From Thiofaba sp039822285 (GTDB taxonomy: Bacteria; Pseudomonadota; Gammaproteobacteria; Halothiobacillales; Halothiobacillaceae): a stretch of DNA of 64,000 nucleotides. The notes under the pieces were generated by a model. The model ran no database searches, was not told the DNA's origin, and saw only the letters and a program-made list of their open reading frames with translations. A program made the position numbers and the translations under genes. The first letter of the stretch is position 1, and each line of letters starts with the position of its first letter. Below, one piece after another: positions 7,675 to 14,924 of the stretch. The DNA lies in contig NZ_JBAJEY010000001.1 of NCBI RefSeq assembly GCF_039822285.1, forward strand, positions 682,001 through 746,000. The letters run 5' to 3'.

Positions 7675-8026
7675 GGCCGCCCCCGGATGGCTGGTGGCCG
7701 AAGTGGCCGAAGGCATCCAGCGGCTGCTGGTGTTGCGGCTGGAGGGCTGTCCACCGGCCGACGCGGTGGAAGCCGTGGCGCTGGCCTGGGCCGATGCGCT
7801 GATGCTGCGCGGCGGGCGGTGGAGCGAAGCGCTGGACGCGTCGCGCATCCGCCGGGCGTTTCGCGCGCTCGCGGCGCATGCCGTGCGCTGGCCAGCACCG
7901 GCTGACATCTGGACGCACATGCCATCGCGGCCCGAGCCGCCGCGCCTTTCGCCGCCTGACCCAACGCCAGAGCAGCGCGAGCGCATCCGGAACATGCTGC
8001 AACAGGTGCGTCAAAAAATTATATGA
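7664..8026 (+). CDS. Phage protein of unknown function (end of early operon)
   Basis: 120 residues from ATG 7664, overlapping the previous gene. Mostly helical (AEGIQRLLVLRLEGCPPADA), then a Pro-rich stretch (RPEPPRLSPPDPTPEQ) and a short C-terminal helix. The pattern resembles small accessory proteins that follow gp16-type genes in transposable phages. No function is assigned. A strong inverted repeat begins right after the stop. Confidence 0.65.
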   Translation: MRDEAAPGWLVAEVAEGIQRLLVLRLEGCPPADAVEAVALAWADALMLRGGRWSEALDASRIRRAFRALAAHAVRWPAPADIWTHMPSRPEPPRLSPPDPTPEQRERIRNMLQQVRQKII

Positions 8027-8027
8027 T

Positions 8028-8070
8028 GATGCAGTTATGGCATGGCCGCGCGCCATGCCATAACTGCATC
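8028..8070. repeat. Perfect 19-bp inverted repeat, early/middle boundary
   Basis: Arms 8028-8046 and 8052-8070 with loop cgcgc. It begins two bases after the stop at 8026. No T-run follows on either side, so it is not a classical terminator. It separates the early genes from the Mor-type activator block. Confidence 0.85.
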
Positions 8071-8122
8071 CAGAGGGCGGAAGGCGTGCATGGCCGGGCG
8101 CGCCGGAAATCCGGAGGGCCGC

Positions 8123-8365
8123 ATGGCCTCGATTCACGCCGCAAAAATGGATAACTCGCCGCGCCTGCAGCGCGTGGCCGAACTGCTCGCCGATGGACGC
8201 TGGTACTCCACGCTCGACATCATCGTCGGCGCGGGCGTGTGCGCCGTCAACTCCTGCGTGGCCGAGCTGCGCGCCAACGGCATCCCGGTGGACTGCCGTC
8301 GGGTGGGCAAAGATCGCTTTGAGTACCGCCGCGCCGACGTCGGAGAGGCGCATGGCGCTGGCTGA
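8123..8365 (+). CDS. Winged-helix DNA-binding protein
   Basis: 80 residues from ATG 8123, chosen because GGAGGG (8113-8118) sits just upstream; ATG 8090 is an alternative. Residues ~12-70 (RLQRVAELLADGRWYSTLDI, then AVNSCVAELRANGIPVDCRR) look like a winged helix that reads a promoter. It overlaps and precedes the Mor-like gene, so the pair probably governs the switch to middle/late transcription. Confidence 0.7.
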   Translation: MASIHAAKMDNSPRLQRVAELLADGRWYSTLDIIVGAGVCAVNSCVAELRANGIPVDCRRVGKDRFEYRRADVGEAHGAG

Positions 8366-8717
8366 CACCGCCGAGCTCGAGCGCCTGATCGGGCGCGAAG
8401 CGCTCTCCACCCTCGTCTCCACCTGCGGCGGGCTCGCCATCCCCATCCCCAAGCGGCCGCCGCTCAGGGGGCCGCTGATGGACTTGCCCGAGCGCGCACA
8501 GCAGGCGCTTGCCTGGCGCTATGGCGGCACCACGCTCTATGTGCCCAAGTGCGACGGCGCGGCGCGCGCCGCGCGCGACGCGGCCATCCGCGCCGCCTAC
8601 GACGCGGGCGAGAGCGTGCAGTCCATCGCCCGGCGATGGCGGATGACCGAGCGCTGGGTTTACGAAATCCTGGGCCGCGTGGACGCGCCGGAAGCGGCGC
8701 AAGGCACGCTGTTCTAG
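8352..8717 (+). CDS. Mor-type middle transcription activator
   Basis: 121 residues from ATG 8352. It follows the Mor/C family layout: an N-terminal dimerisation part with a G-rich turn and proline pair (GLAIPIPKRPPLRG), then a C-terminal helix-turn-helix (AAYDAGESVQSIARRWRMTE, WVYEIL). Mor of Mu activates the middle promoter, giving C and then late genes. No separate C gene is seen, so this single activator may serve late transcription. It lies directly before the lysis genes. Confidence 0.8.
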   Translation: MALADTAELERLIGREALSTLVSTCGGLAIPIPKRPPLRGPLMDLPERAQQALAWRYGGTTLYVPKCDGAARAARDAAIRAAYDAGESVQSIARRWRMTERWVYEILGRVDAPEAAQGTLF

Positions 8718-8773
8718 CTCCCCTGAACCCGATCAGGCTGGCGGCGCGGCGCAGGAAATCCGATCATCGCTGC

Positions 8774-9259
8774 ATGAAGCGGCGCGTCCTACCAGCCATG
8801 ATAGTCGTCTCCGCCGTCGCCGCGGCGGGCATGGCCGTGCACGAGGGGTATCGATCCCGCGCCTACGACGATGGCGTTGGCGTGCAGACGATTGGCTTTG
8901 GCACCACCCAGCGCGAGGACGGCAGCCCGGTGCAAAAGGGCGACACCATCAGTCCTGAGCGCGCGGTGCTGCGGCTCGCTCAAGACGCCGACCGCATCGG
9001 GCGGCAGATCGCCGCCTGCATCGGCGATACGCCGCTCCATCAACACGAATTCGACGCTTACGTGTCGCTTGCCTACAACATCGGCCCGGCCGCCTTCTGC
9101 CGCTCCACCATCGTCAAGCGGCTGCGCCAGACGACGCCGGACTACGCCGGGGCGTGTGAGGCGATCAAGATGTGGAACCAGGCCGGCGGGCGCGTGCTGC
9201 CCGGCCTGGTCAAACGGCGCGAGGCCGAATACCGGATGTGCATGGGAGATGCGCCATGA
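8774..9259 (+). CDS. SAR endolysin, GH24 lysozyme
   Basis: 161 residues from ATG 8774. The N-terminus (MKRRVLPAMIVVSAVAAAGM) is a weakly hydrophobic signal-anchor-release segment rather than a cleavable signal. The T4-type catalytic triad is clear: E24, D33 and T39 (EGYRSRAYDDGVGVQTIGFG), with the spacing of T4 E11-D20-T26. It hydrolyses peptidoglycan once released from the inner membrane, which makes a dedicated holin less critical. The next gene overlaps its stop. Confidence 0.92.
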   Translation: MKRRVLPAMIVVSAVAAAGMAVHEGYRSRAYDDGVGVQTIGFGTTQREDGSPVQKGDTISPERAVLRLAQDADRIGRQIAACIGDTPLHQHEFDAYVSLAYNIGPAAFCRSTIVKRLRQTTPDYAGACEAIKMWNQAGGRVLPGLVKRREAEYRMCMGDAP

Positions 9260-9819
9260 TCCCGCTGCCACCGCCAACGCTGCTTGCCGCCGCCATCGCC
9301 GCCGCCATCGCCGCCGCCATCGGCGCGGCAGGCGGCTACGCCATCAAGGGCCGCCTGGACGACGCCAGCATCGCCCGCGCCGAAGCCGCCACCGCACAGT
9401 GCCGTCTCGCCAGCGAAGAATCGATGCGCCGCGCTGCCGAAGAAGCATCCGCCCGGCTCTCCGCTGCGCAGGATGCCGAGCGGCAGGCCGTGACCGCATT
9501 GCATGCGACGAAAAACCGTCTCGCCGCCACCGAAAAACGCCTCAAGGAGTCTCTGTATGCGCTACCCACTGCCCAGTCTTGCGGCCTGTCTGGCGCTGCT
9601 CGCGGGCTGCTCAACGAGCGCCTCGCCGCCGCTGACAGCCTGCCCGCGCGTGCCAGCGAGCCTGACCGCGCCGCTGCCAGCGCTGCCGCCGATTCCGGCG
9701 AGCCCGTCCATGAGGCCGACCTCGGCGGCTGGATCGCCGGCGCCATCAGCGCCTACGACACATGCCGCGCCCGCATCGACGCCATCAGAGCGTGGGACGA
9801 GGTGACGCATGGAAGGTGA
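9256..9819 (+). CDS. i-spanin (Rz-like)
   Basis: 187 residues. ATG 9256 overlaps the lysozyme stop. One N-terminal membrane helix (LLAAAIAAAIAAAIGAAGGY) is followed by a long Ala/Glu/Arg coiled coil (~40-110), the plan of inner-membrane spanins. It pairs with the lipoprotein encoded inside it in another frame (9557-9805) to fuse inner and outer membranes at lysis. It contains an internal ATTNNNTGCGAC copy (9498). Confidence 0.82.
   Translation: MIPLPPPTLLAAAIAAAIAAAIGAAGGYAIKGRLDDASIARAEAATAQCRLASEESMRRAAEEASARLSAAQDAERQAVTALHATKNRLAATEKRLKESLYALPTAQSCGLSGAARGLLNERLAAADSLPARASEPDRAAASAAADSGEPVHEADLGGWIAGAISAYDTCRARIDAIRAWDEVTHGR
9557..9805 (+). CDS. o-spanin lipoprotein (Rz1-like), nested in Rz
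   Basis: 82 residues from ATG 9557 with RBS aaggag (9544-9549), wholly inside the i-spanin gene in the +1 frame. A short signal peptide ends in the lipobox LLAGC, followed by a proline-rich mature part (PLPALPPIPASP), the hallmark of Rz1. It is an outer-membrane lipoprotein that binds the i-spanin across the periplasm. Confidence 0.85.
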   Translation: MRYPLPSLAACLALLAGCSTSASPPLTACPRVPASLTAPLPALPPIPASPSMRPTSAAGSPAPSAPTTHAAPASTPSERGTR

Positions 9820-10117
9820 TGTGATCATCGGCGCCTTCAACTGGCCGGCGATGCTGGCCGTTGGCGGCGCCATCATGGGCGGCGTGTTCGCGCTGCTCAA
9901 GTGGTTCGCCGGGCGGATGCTAGAGGAGATCGAATCGCGCCTGAAGCGCATCGACGATCTGGAGAGCCGTTTCGAGCGGCTGATGGCGGAGCTTCCGCTC
10001 TACTACCAGCGGCGCGACGACGCGATCCGCGAATACACGTCCATCAACGCCAAGATCGACCGGCTCACCGAGGTCTTGATCGACATCAAGGGGGAATTGC
10101 GTGGAAAAGCGAATTGA
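9809..10117 (+). CDS. Small membrane protein with coiled coil
   Basis: 102 residues. A membrane helix at ~13-32 (AMLAVGGAIMGGVFALLKWF) is followed by a coiled coil (EEIESRLKRIDDLESRFERL). It has the position and shape of small gp25-type proteins that precede the terminase genes in Mu relatives. A holin/antiholin role is possible but unproven. The next gene overlaps by 17 bp. Confidence 0.65.
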   Translation: MEGDVIIGAFNWPAMLAVGGAIMGGVFALLKWFAGRMLEEIESRLKRIDDLESRFERLMAELPLYYQRRDDAIREYTSINAKIDRLTEVLIDIKGELRGKAN

Positions 10118-10421
10118 CGCGGCCATCGACATCGCGCGCGCCGAGCGCGAGACGCTGCGCTGGATCATCCTCTCGGCGCTCTGGCATGGTCGGCCCTACG
10201 GCGTCAATGAGCACGTGCTGCTCATGACCGCGCACGACATCCCGCTGCGGGTCACCGCCGACCAGGTGCGCGCCGAGATGGCGGCGCTGGAAAAGCGCGG
10301 GCTGGTCAGCGTCGGGCGCGACGGCCCGATCTGGTGGGCCGAGCTGACCGCCGCCGGCGAGGATGTGGTGGATTATCGCGCCGCCTGCCCGGACGGCATC
10401 GCCCGCCCGCCGAGGTGGTGA
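10101..10421 (+). CDS. Mu gp26-like winged-helix phage protein
   Basis: 106 residues from GTG 10101. A first helix (ARAERETLRWIILSALWHGR) leads into a winged-helix body (VTADQVRAEMAALEKRGLVS, DGPIWWAELTAAGEDVV). Similar small proteins sit just before the small terminase in Mu-like phages. The role is probably DNA packaging or regulation; not known. Confidence 0.7.
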   Translation: MEKRIDAAIDIARAERETLRWIILSALWHGRPYGVNEHVLLMTAHDIPLRVTADQVRAEMAALEKRGLVSVGRDGPIWWAELTAAGEDVVDYRAACPDGIARPPRW

Positions 10422-10423
10422 GC

Positions 10424-10954
10424 ATGGCCCGCCGCAGCAAGATCGACGCCCTGCCGCCCGCGCTCAAGGCCAAGCTAGAGCGCCTGCTGGCCGACCGCGC
10501 GCATGGCGGGTATGAGGCGCTGGCCGCGTGGCTGCGCGATCAGGGCTACGAGATCAGCAAGAGCAGCCTGCACCGCTACGACCAGCGGGTGCAGGCGGTG
10601 ATGCTGCGCATCAAGGCCAGCGCCGAGGCCGCGCGGGTGATCGCGCAAGCCTCTCCAGACGAGGCCGACGAGCATTCCGCCGCCGTGCTGCGCATGGTGC
10701 AGAGCGCGCTGTTCGACGCCCTGAGCCGGGTGACCGAGGCGGCGGAAGAAGCCGACCCCGCCGAGCAGGTCAAGGTGCTCTCGCAGGCCGCGCGGGCCAT
10801 TGCCGAAGCCAGCCGCGCCAGCATCGGGCAGAAGAAGTGGGCGGATGAGGTGCGAGCGAAGATCGACGAGGTGGAGCGCGTCGCACGCAATGCGGGCAAG
10901 ACGCTCGATGCCGAGACGCTCAAGACGATCCGTGAGGGGCTGTATGGCGGGTGA
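10424..10954 (+). CDS. Small terminase subunit (gp27, DUF3486)
   Basis: 176 residues. The N-terminus holds the KIDALPPALKAKLERLLADR and GYEISKSSLHRYDQR segments typical of Mu gp27-type proteins, a helix-turn-helix for DNA recognition. The remainder is helical, for oligomerisation. It should recruit concatemeric or integrated phage DNA to the large terminase. Unusually, a methyltransferase gene lies between it and the large subunit. An inverted ATTNNNTGCGAC copy lies at 10880-10891. Confidence 0.8.
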   Translation: MARRSKIDALPPALKAKLERLLADRAHGGYEALAAWLRDQGYEISKSSLHRYDQRVQAVMLRIKASAEAARVIAQASPDEADEHSAAVLRMVQSALFDALSRVTEAAEEADPAEQVKVLSQAARAIAEASRASIGQKKWADEVRAKIDEVERVARNAGKTLDAETLKTIREGLYGG

Positions 10955-11006
10955 GCGCCGGGTGCTGGCCGGTGGACGCGCCGTGCTTTAACTGTATGGA
11001 TGATAA

Positions 11007-11855
11007 ATGCAATCACTGCACTTGTTCGCCGGAGGTGGCGGCGGGATGCTCGCCGATCTCATTCTTGGACACGAGCCCATCGCGGCCGTGGAGTGGGACG
11101 CCTATTGCTGCGAGCTGCTCCGTGCAAGAGTCGAGTCAGGATGGTTCCCTGGCTTGTCAGTGCACGAGTGCGATGTCCGCATGTTCGACCCATCCGAATA
11201 CGCCGGCAGAGTGGACTGCATCCATGCGGGCTTCCCTTGTCAGGACATTAGCTCGGCTGGCAAAAGAGCCGGCGTTGGTTATGGCACTCGCAGCGGGCTG
11301 TACAGAGAGGTCATTCGCATCGGTGATGCGCTACGACCGGAATACATCTTCCTGGAAAACGTCGCAGCCATCCTTAGCAAAGGCATTGAAGTTGTCGTCG
11401 GGGACTTGGCCGCGATGGGGTACGACGCGAAATGGTGCACTCTTCGCGCATCCGATGTTGGTGCCCCGCATCAGCGCGATAGGTGGTGGTGCCTTGCAAG
11501 GCGTGCCGACGCCAACCGTGACGACCGGCGCGCAGGTGGCGTGGAAAAAGACGCAAAAACAGACTGGTGGAACATCCTTGCTTGGGTTTGCCAGGTGGAC
11601 AACGCCAACGGTCAACGACTCTCGCCACAAGATACTTGCCTGTCAGCGAGACCGGAACAGTCTCGTGGGCGATATTGCAAAGCGACATCCTTCCGCGATT
11701 GGTGGGATGTTGAACCCGCAGTGGGTCGAGTGGTTGATGGGCTGGCCCCTGGGTTATACCGACGTTCTTTGGCCGCCCTCGGAAACGGCCAAGTACCAAT
11801 CCAGGCGGCGGTCGCGTGGTGCCTGTTAGGTGGGCCGGTCGAGTGGAAGAAATGA
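11007..11855 (+). CDS. C5-cytosine DNA methyltransferase
   Basis: 282 residues with the ordered motifs of Dcm-type enzymes: I (LHLFAGGGGG) for SAM binding, IV (GFPCQDIS) with catalytic C78, VI (FLENV), VIII (QRDRWW) and X (ALGNGQVP). No cognate endonuclease is nearby, so it is an orphan phage enzyme, most likely protecting phage DNA from host restriction. It sits between the terminase genes and overlaps the large-terminase start (ATGA at 11852). The RBS is weak. A second frame over its 3' two-thirds also looks coding (11326-11829). Confidence 0.9.
   Translation: MQSLHLFAGGGGGMLADLILGHEPIAAVEWDAYCCELLRARVESGWFPGLSVHECDVRMFDPSEYAGRVDCIHAGFPCQDISSAGKRAGVGYGTRSGLYREVIRIGDALRPEYIFLENVAAILSKGIEVVVGDLAAMGYDAKWCTLRASDVGAPHQRDRWWCLARRADANRDDRRAGGVEKDAKTDWWNILAWVCQVDNANGQRLSPQDTCLSARPEQSRGRYCKATSFRDWWDVEPAVGRVVDGLAPGLYRRSLAALGNGQVPIQAAVAWCLLGGPVEWKK
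11326..11829 (+). other. Alternative-frame open frame over the methyltransferase with protein-like motifs
   Basis: The frame is open from upstream to 11829. From ATG 11326 it reads motifs such as SSGTWPRWGTTRNGALF, VPTPTV and LNPQWVEWLMGWPLGYT. I recall such segments from phage methyltransferase-associated proteins. The standard frame is clearly the enzyme, so this may be an overprinted gene, or a shadow that mimics known database entries. No convincing RBS. Confidence 0.3.
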
Positions 11856-13204
11856 GTACCGCCCCCATCCTCTACCCCTACCAGCGCCGCTACCTTGCAG
11901 ACAGCAGCCGGTGGAAGGCGGCGATGTGGAGCCGCCAGACCGGCAAGACCTTCACCACCACGCTGGAGGCGGTGCTGGACTGCCTGGATGCCGAGGTCGA
12001 TGGGCGCATCGCCCGCTGGACGATCCTGTCGATTTCGCGCGACCGGGCGCTGGACGCGATGAACAACGGCGTCAAGCTGCACGCCCGCGCCATCGGGGCG
12101 GCTTACGAAGAGCTGACGGACGAGAGCCTGGGGGCGGATGAGCAGGCGGCGATGGTGCGCTTTCCCGGCGGCTCCTACGTGCGCGCGATCGCCGCGCGGC
12201 CCGAGACGGCGCGGGGCATGAGCGACAACCTGATCCTGGACGAGTTCGCCCACCACAAGGACAACCGCGCGCTGTGGCGGGCGCTGGTGCCGGTGGTGTC
12301 CAAGCCAAGCCTCAAGATTCGGGTGATCTCCACCCCCAACGGCGTGGGCGACATGTTCCACGAGATCATGACCGCCGATGATGGATTGTGGTCTCGGCAC
12401 GTGGTCACCATTCACGACGCGGTGGCCGACGGCCTGCCGCGCGACATCGCCGAGCTGCGCCGCGCCGCGCGCGACCCGGACACCTGGGCGCAGGAGTTCG
12501 AGTGCGCGTTTCTGGATCGCGCCGGGCGCGAGTGGTTGACCTTCGAGGAAATCCTGGCCGCGCTGGAGGCCGCGCCGCTGCCGCCTTACGACGGGCGGCC
12601 GGTGTACGTGGGCATGGACATCGCCGCGCGGGGCGACCTGTCGGTGATCGCCGTGCTCGAAGACGTGGGCGCGGGCGTGCTCGCCTTGCGTGAGATGCAG
12701 GTGATGCGCGGAGAGAGCTTCGCCGCGCAGCTCGCCCGGCTGGATGCGGTGTTTCGCACCTACCGGGTGGCGCGCTGCGCCATCGACCAGACCGGCATGG
12801 GCGAAATGCCGGTGCAGGAGGCGCAGCGGCGGCATGGGCAATATCGCGTCTCTGGCGTGCTGTTCAATGCCGCAACCAAGCTGGAGATGGCCGTGGCGCT
12901 GAAAGACCGCCTCCAGGCGCGGCGGCTGCTGCTGCCGCAGGCCGCGCTTGCCGAGCCGAAAGAGGCGCTGATCGACGACCTCAGAGCCGTGCGCATGGAG
13001 CCTGGCGCAGGCGGCGTGCCCAAGCTGCTCGCCGACCGTGACGCATCAGGCCACGCCGACCGCTTCTGGGCGCTGGCGCTTTCCTGCGCGGCCGCAGGCG
13101 AAGGCGTGCCGGTGTATGGGTACGAGAGCGTCGCGCGCCGCAGCTTTGCGCCGCGCTGGGATGGTGAAGGGCGCGGCCGCGCCCGGGAGTGGGCAGGATG
13201 GTGA
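11852..13204 (+). CDS. Large terminase subunit (gp28-like)
   Basis: 450 residues from ATG 11852. The packaging ATPase has an unusual Walker A SRQTGKT (27-33) and Walker B NLILDEFAHH. The C-terminal RNase-H-fold nuclease begins at about residue 250 (YVGMDIAARGDLSVIAVL). It cuts host DNA next to the integrated genome and drives headful packaging. It overlaps the methyltransferase upstream and the portal downstream by 7 bp. Confidence 0.9.
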   Translation: MSTAPILYPYQRRYLADSSRWKAAMWSRQTGKTFTTTLEAVLDCLDAEVDGRIARWTILSISRDRALDAMNNGVKLHARAIGAAYEELTDESLGADEQAAMVRFPGGSYVRAIAARPETARGMSDNLILDEFAHHKDNRALWRALVPVVSKPSLKIRVISTPNGVGDMFHEIMTADDGLWSRHVVTIHDAVADGLPRDIAELRRAARDPDTWAQEFECAFLDRAGREWLTFEEILAALEAAPLPPYDGRPVYVGMDIAARGDLSVIAVLEDVGAGVLALREMQVMRGESFAAQLARLDAVFRTYRVARCAIDQTGMGEMPVQEAQRRHGQYRVSGVLFNAATKLEMAVALKDRLQARRLLLPQAALAEPKEALIDDLRAVRMEPGAGGVPKLLADRDASGHADRFWALALSCAAAGEGVPVYGYESVARRSFAPRWDGEGRGRAREWAGW

Positions 13205-14727
13205 CCCCGAAAAAGCAAGACCTTACGACCGAGATCGCCCGTCCGTCGCAGACGGGCCTGCGCAGCGTGTGGCAGTGGCGCCCGCTGGCGTCGATGACCC
13301 CGGCGATGGTGGCCGATGTGCTGCGCCGGGCAGCACAGGGCGATGCGCACGACTTTTTGCTCGCGGCGGATGACATCCGCGAGAAAGACATGCACTATCG
13401 CGCGGTGCTGCAAACCCGCACGCTGGCCGTGGCCGGGCTGCCGATCGACATCCAGCCCTGGGACGACTCGCCCGCGGCGAAAAAGGCCGCCGATCTGGTG
13501 CAAGATGCCGTGCGCGAAAGCGACCTCTCGGTGCTGATCACGCATCTGATGGACGCGGTGGCCAAGGGCTACGCCGTGGCCGAGATCGTGTGGGAGACGT
13601 CCGGGGACGTGTGGTACCCGCGCCAGATTCTGCCGCGCGAGGCGCACTGGTTCACCTTCGACCGCGACACCGGGCAGCTGCTGCGGCTGGTGGACGGCAC
13701 GATGGATGGCGCGGAAATCCCGTCCTACCGCATGATTGTGCACGCCCCGCCGGTGGCCGCTGGCATTCCGCTCCTGGGCGGGGTGGCGCGATCGGCCCTG
13801 TGGGCGTGGGTCTTCAAGAGCTTCGCGATGCGCGACTGGGCGCGGTTCTGTGAGCTTTTTGGCCAGCCGATCCGGGTGGGCAAGTACCACCAGGGGGCAT
13901 CGCCTGAGGATGTGGCCGTGCTCAAGCAGGCCGCCTTCTCGCTCGGCTCGGACGCCGCGGCGGTGATCCCGCAGGAGATGGTGCTCGACCTCATCGAGTC
14001 TGGCAGCAAGAGCGCGTCTGCCGACCTGTATCACCAGCTGATCGACTACCTCGACCGGCAGGTGAGCAAGGCGGTGCTGGGGCAGACCATGACGACCGAT
14101 TCCGGCGCGTCTGGCAGCCTCGCGCAAGCGAAAGTCCATCAGGAAGTGCGCCGCGAGCTGCTCGAAGCCGACGCGCGCGCGCTGGCCGCCACGCTCACGC
14201 GCGACCTCATCGCCCCCATCGTGCGGCTGAACCTGGGCGAATACGCGCCGCTGCCCATCCTGCGGCTGATCGTCGAAGACCCGGAAGACTTGACGGCGCT
14301 GGCCGACCACGTGGTCAAGCTCACGCAAGTCGGCATGCCGATTCCGCAGTGGTGGGTGCGCGAGAAGTTCGGCATCCCCGAGGCCAAGGACGGCGAGCCG
14401 GTGCTGGGGGCAGGCCTTGTGCCTGCCCTGGGCGCCCACAAGGGGCGCCCCTACGGGCGCTCGGCGCACGCGCAGGGCGCATCGGACGCCCTCGACGCGC
14501 TGGTGGAAGAAGCGACAGGCGACTGGGATGCGCAGCTCGCGCCAGCGGCGGACGCGGTGCAGACGCTGCTCGACGAGGCCGCCGCGCGCGGCGCGACGGC
14601 CGCCGAAATCCTCGACATCCTCGCCGCGCACCTGCCCGACCTGCCCATCGACGCGCTGGCCGAGCGGCTGGCGCGCGCGCAGTTCGCCGCGCGGCTGGCG
14701 GGCGTGCACGGCAGGGAGAGCGCGTGA
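13198..14727 (+). CDS. Portal protein (gp29, DUF935)
   Basis: 509 residues from ATG 13198. The sequence has DUF935 features of Mu gp29 portals (REKDMHYRAVLQTRTLAV, KSFAMRDWARFCELFGQP, LGQTMTTDSG). It forms the dodecameric ring through which DNA is packaged. At residues ~402-421 there is a Gly/Pro-rich insert (GAGLVPALGAHKGRPYGR) encoded by two adjacent hairpins. This looks like a REP-type repeat tolerated in frame just before the C-terminal helices. Confidence 0.9.
   Translation: MVTPKKQDLTTEIARPSQTGLRSVWQWRPLASMTPAMVADVLRRAAQGDAHDFLLAADDIREKDMHYRAVLQTRTLAVAGLPIDIQPWDDSPAAKKAADLVQDAVRESDLSVLITHLMDAVAKGYAVAEIVWETSGDVWYPRQILPREAHWFTFDRDTGQLLRLVDGTMDGAEIPSYRMIVHAPPVAAGIPLLGGVARSALWAWVFKSFAMRDWARFCELFGQPIRVGKYHQGASPEDVAVLKQAAFSLGSDAAAVIPQEMVLDLIESGSKSASADLYHQLIDYLDRQVSKAVLGQTMTTDSGASGSLAQAKVHQEVRRELLEADARALAATLTRDLIAPIVRLNLGEYAPLPILRLIVEDPEDLTALADHVVKLTQVGMPIPQWWVREKFGIPEAKDGEPVLGAGLVPALGAHKGRPYGRSAHAQGASDALDALVEEATGDWDAQLAPAADAVQTLLDEAAARGATAAEILDILAAHLPDLPIDALAERLARAQFAARLAGVHGRESA
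14409..14450. repeat. REP-like double hairpin inserted in the portal gene
   Basis: Two adjacent inverted repeats: ggcaggc/gcctgcc (14409-14415, 14421-14427) and gggcgccc/gggcgccc (14430-14437, 14443-14450). Its translation, GLVPALGAHKGRPYG, is a peptide I have met as a repeat-encoded insert in many proteobacterial proteins. The reading frame is kept. Confidence 0.6.
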
Positions 14728-14924
14728 TGGACGAGGCCGACATCACTGCCGACCGGCTGGAGCGCGAGATGGAACGCCTGCTCGCCGTGCGCCGCGCATC
14801 CGGCCCGCAGCCCACGGGTGAGTGCCTGTGGTGCGGCGAGCCGGTGGCCGGGCATCTGCGCTGGTGCTCGGTGGAGTGCCGCGACGACTGGGAGGGTGAG
14901 CATGCCCGTCAGACTCGCCGCTGA
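14727..14924 (+). CDS. Small zinc-ribbon protein
   Basis: 65 residues. ATG 14727 overlaps the portal stop. An acidic helical N-terminus is followed by four Cys in CLWCGEPVAGHLRWCSVECR, a compact zinc ribbon as in DUF2116/DksA-like proteins. Regulatory or structural role unknown. It overlaps the gpF gene by 23 bp. Confidence 0.7.
   Translation: MDEADITADRLEREMERLLAVRRASGPQPTGECLWCGEPVAGHLRWCSVECRDDWEGEHARQTRR

Noticed and set aside
12760..14709. 649-residue minus-strand open frame opposite the portal and terminase genes
   Set aside because: Repetitive Arg/His-rich sequence mirrors the codon bias of the real genes; no family resemblance.
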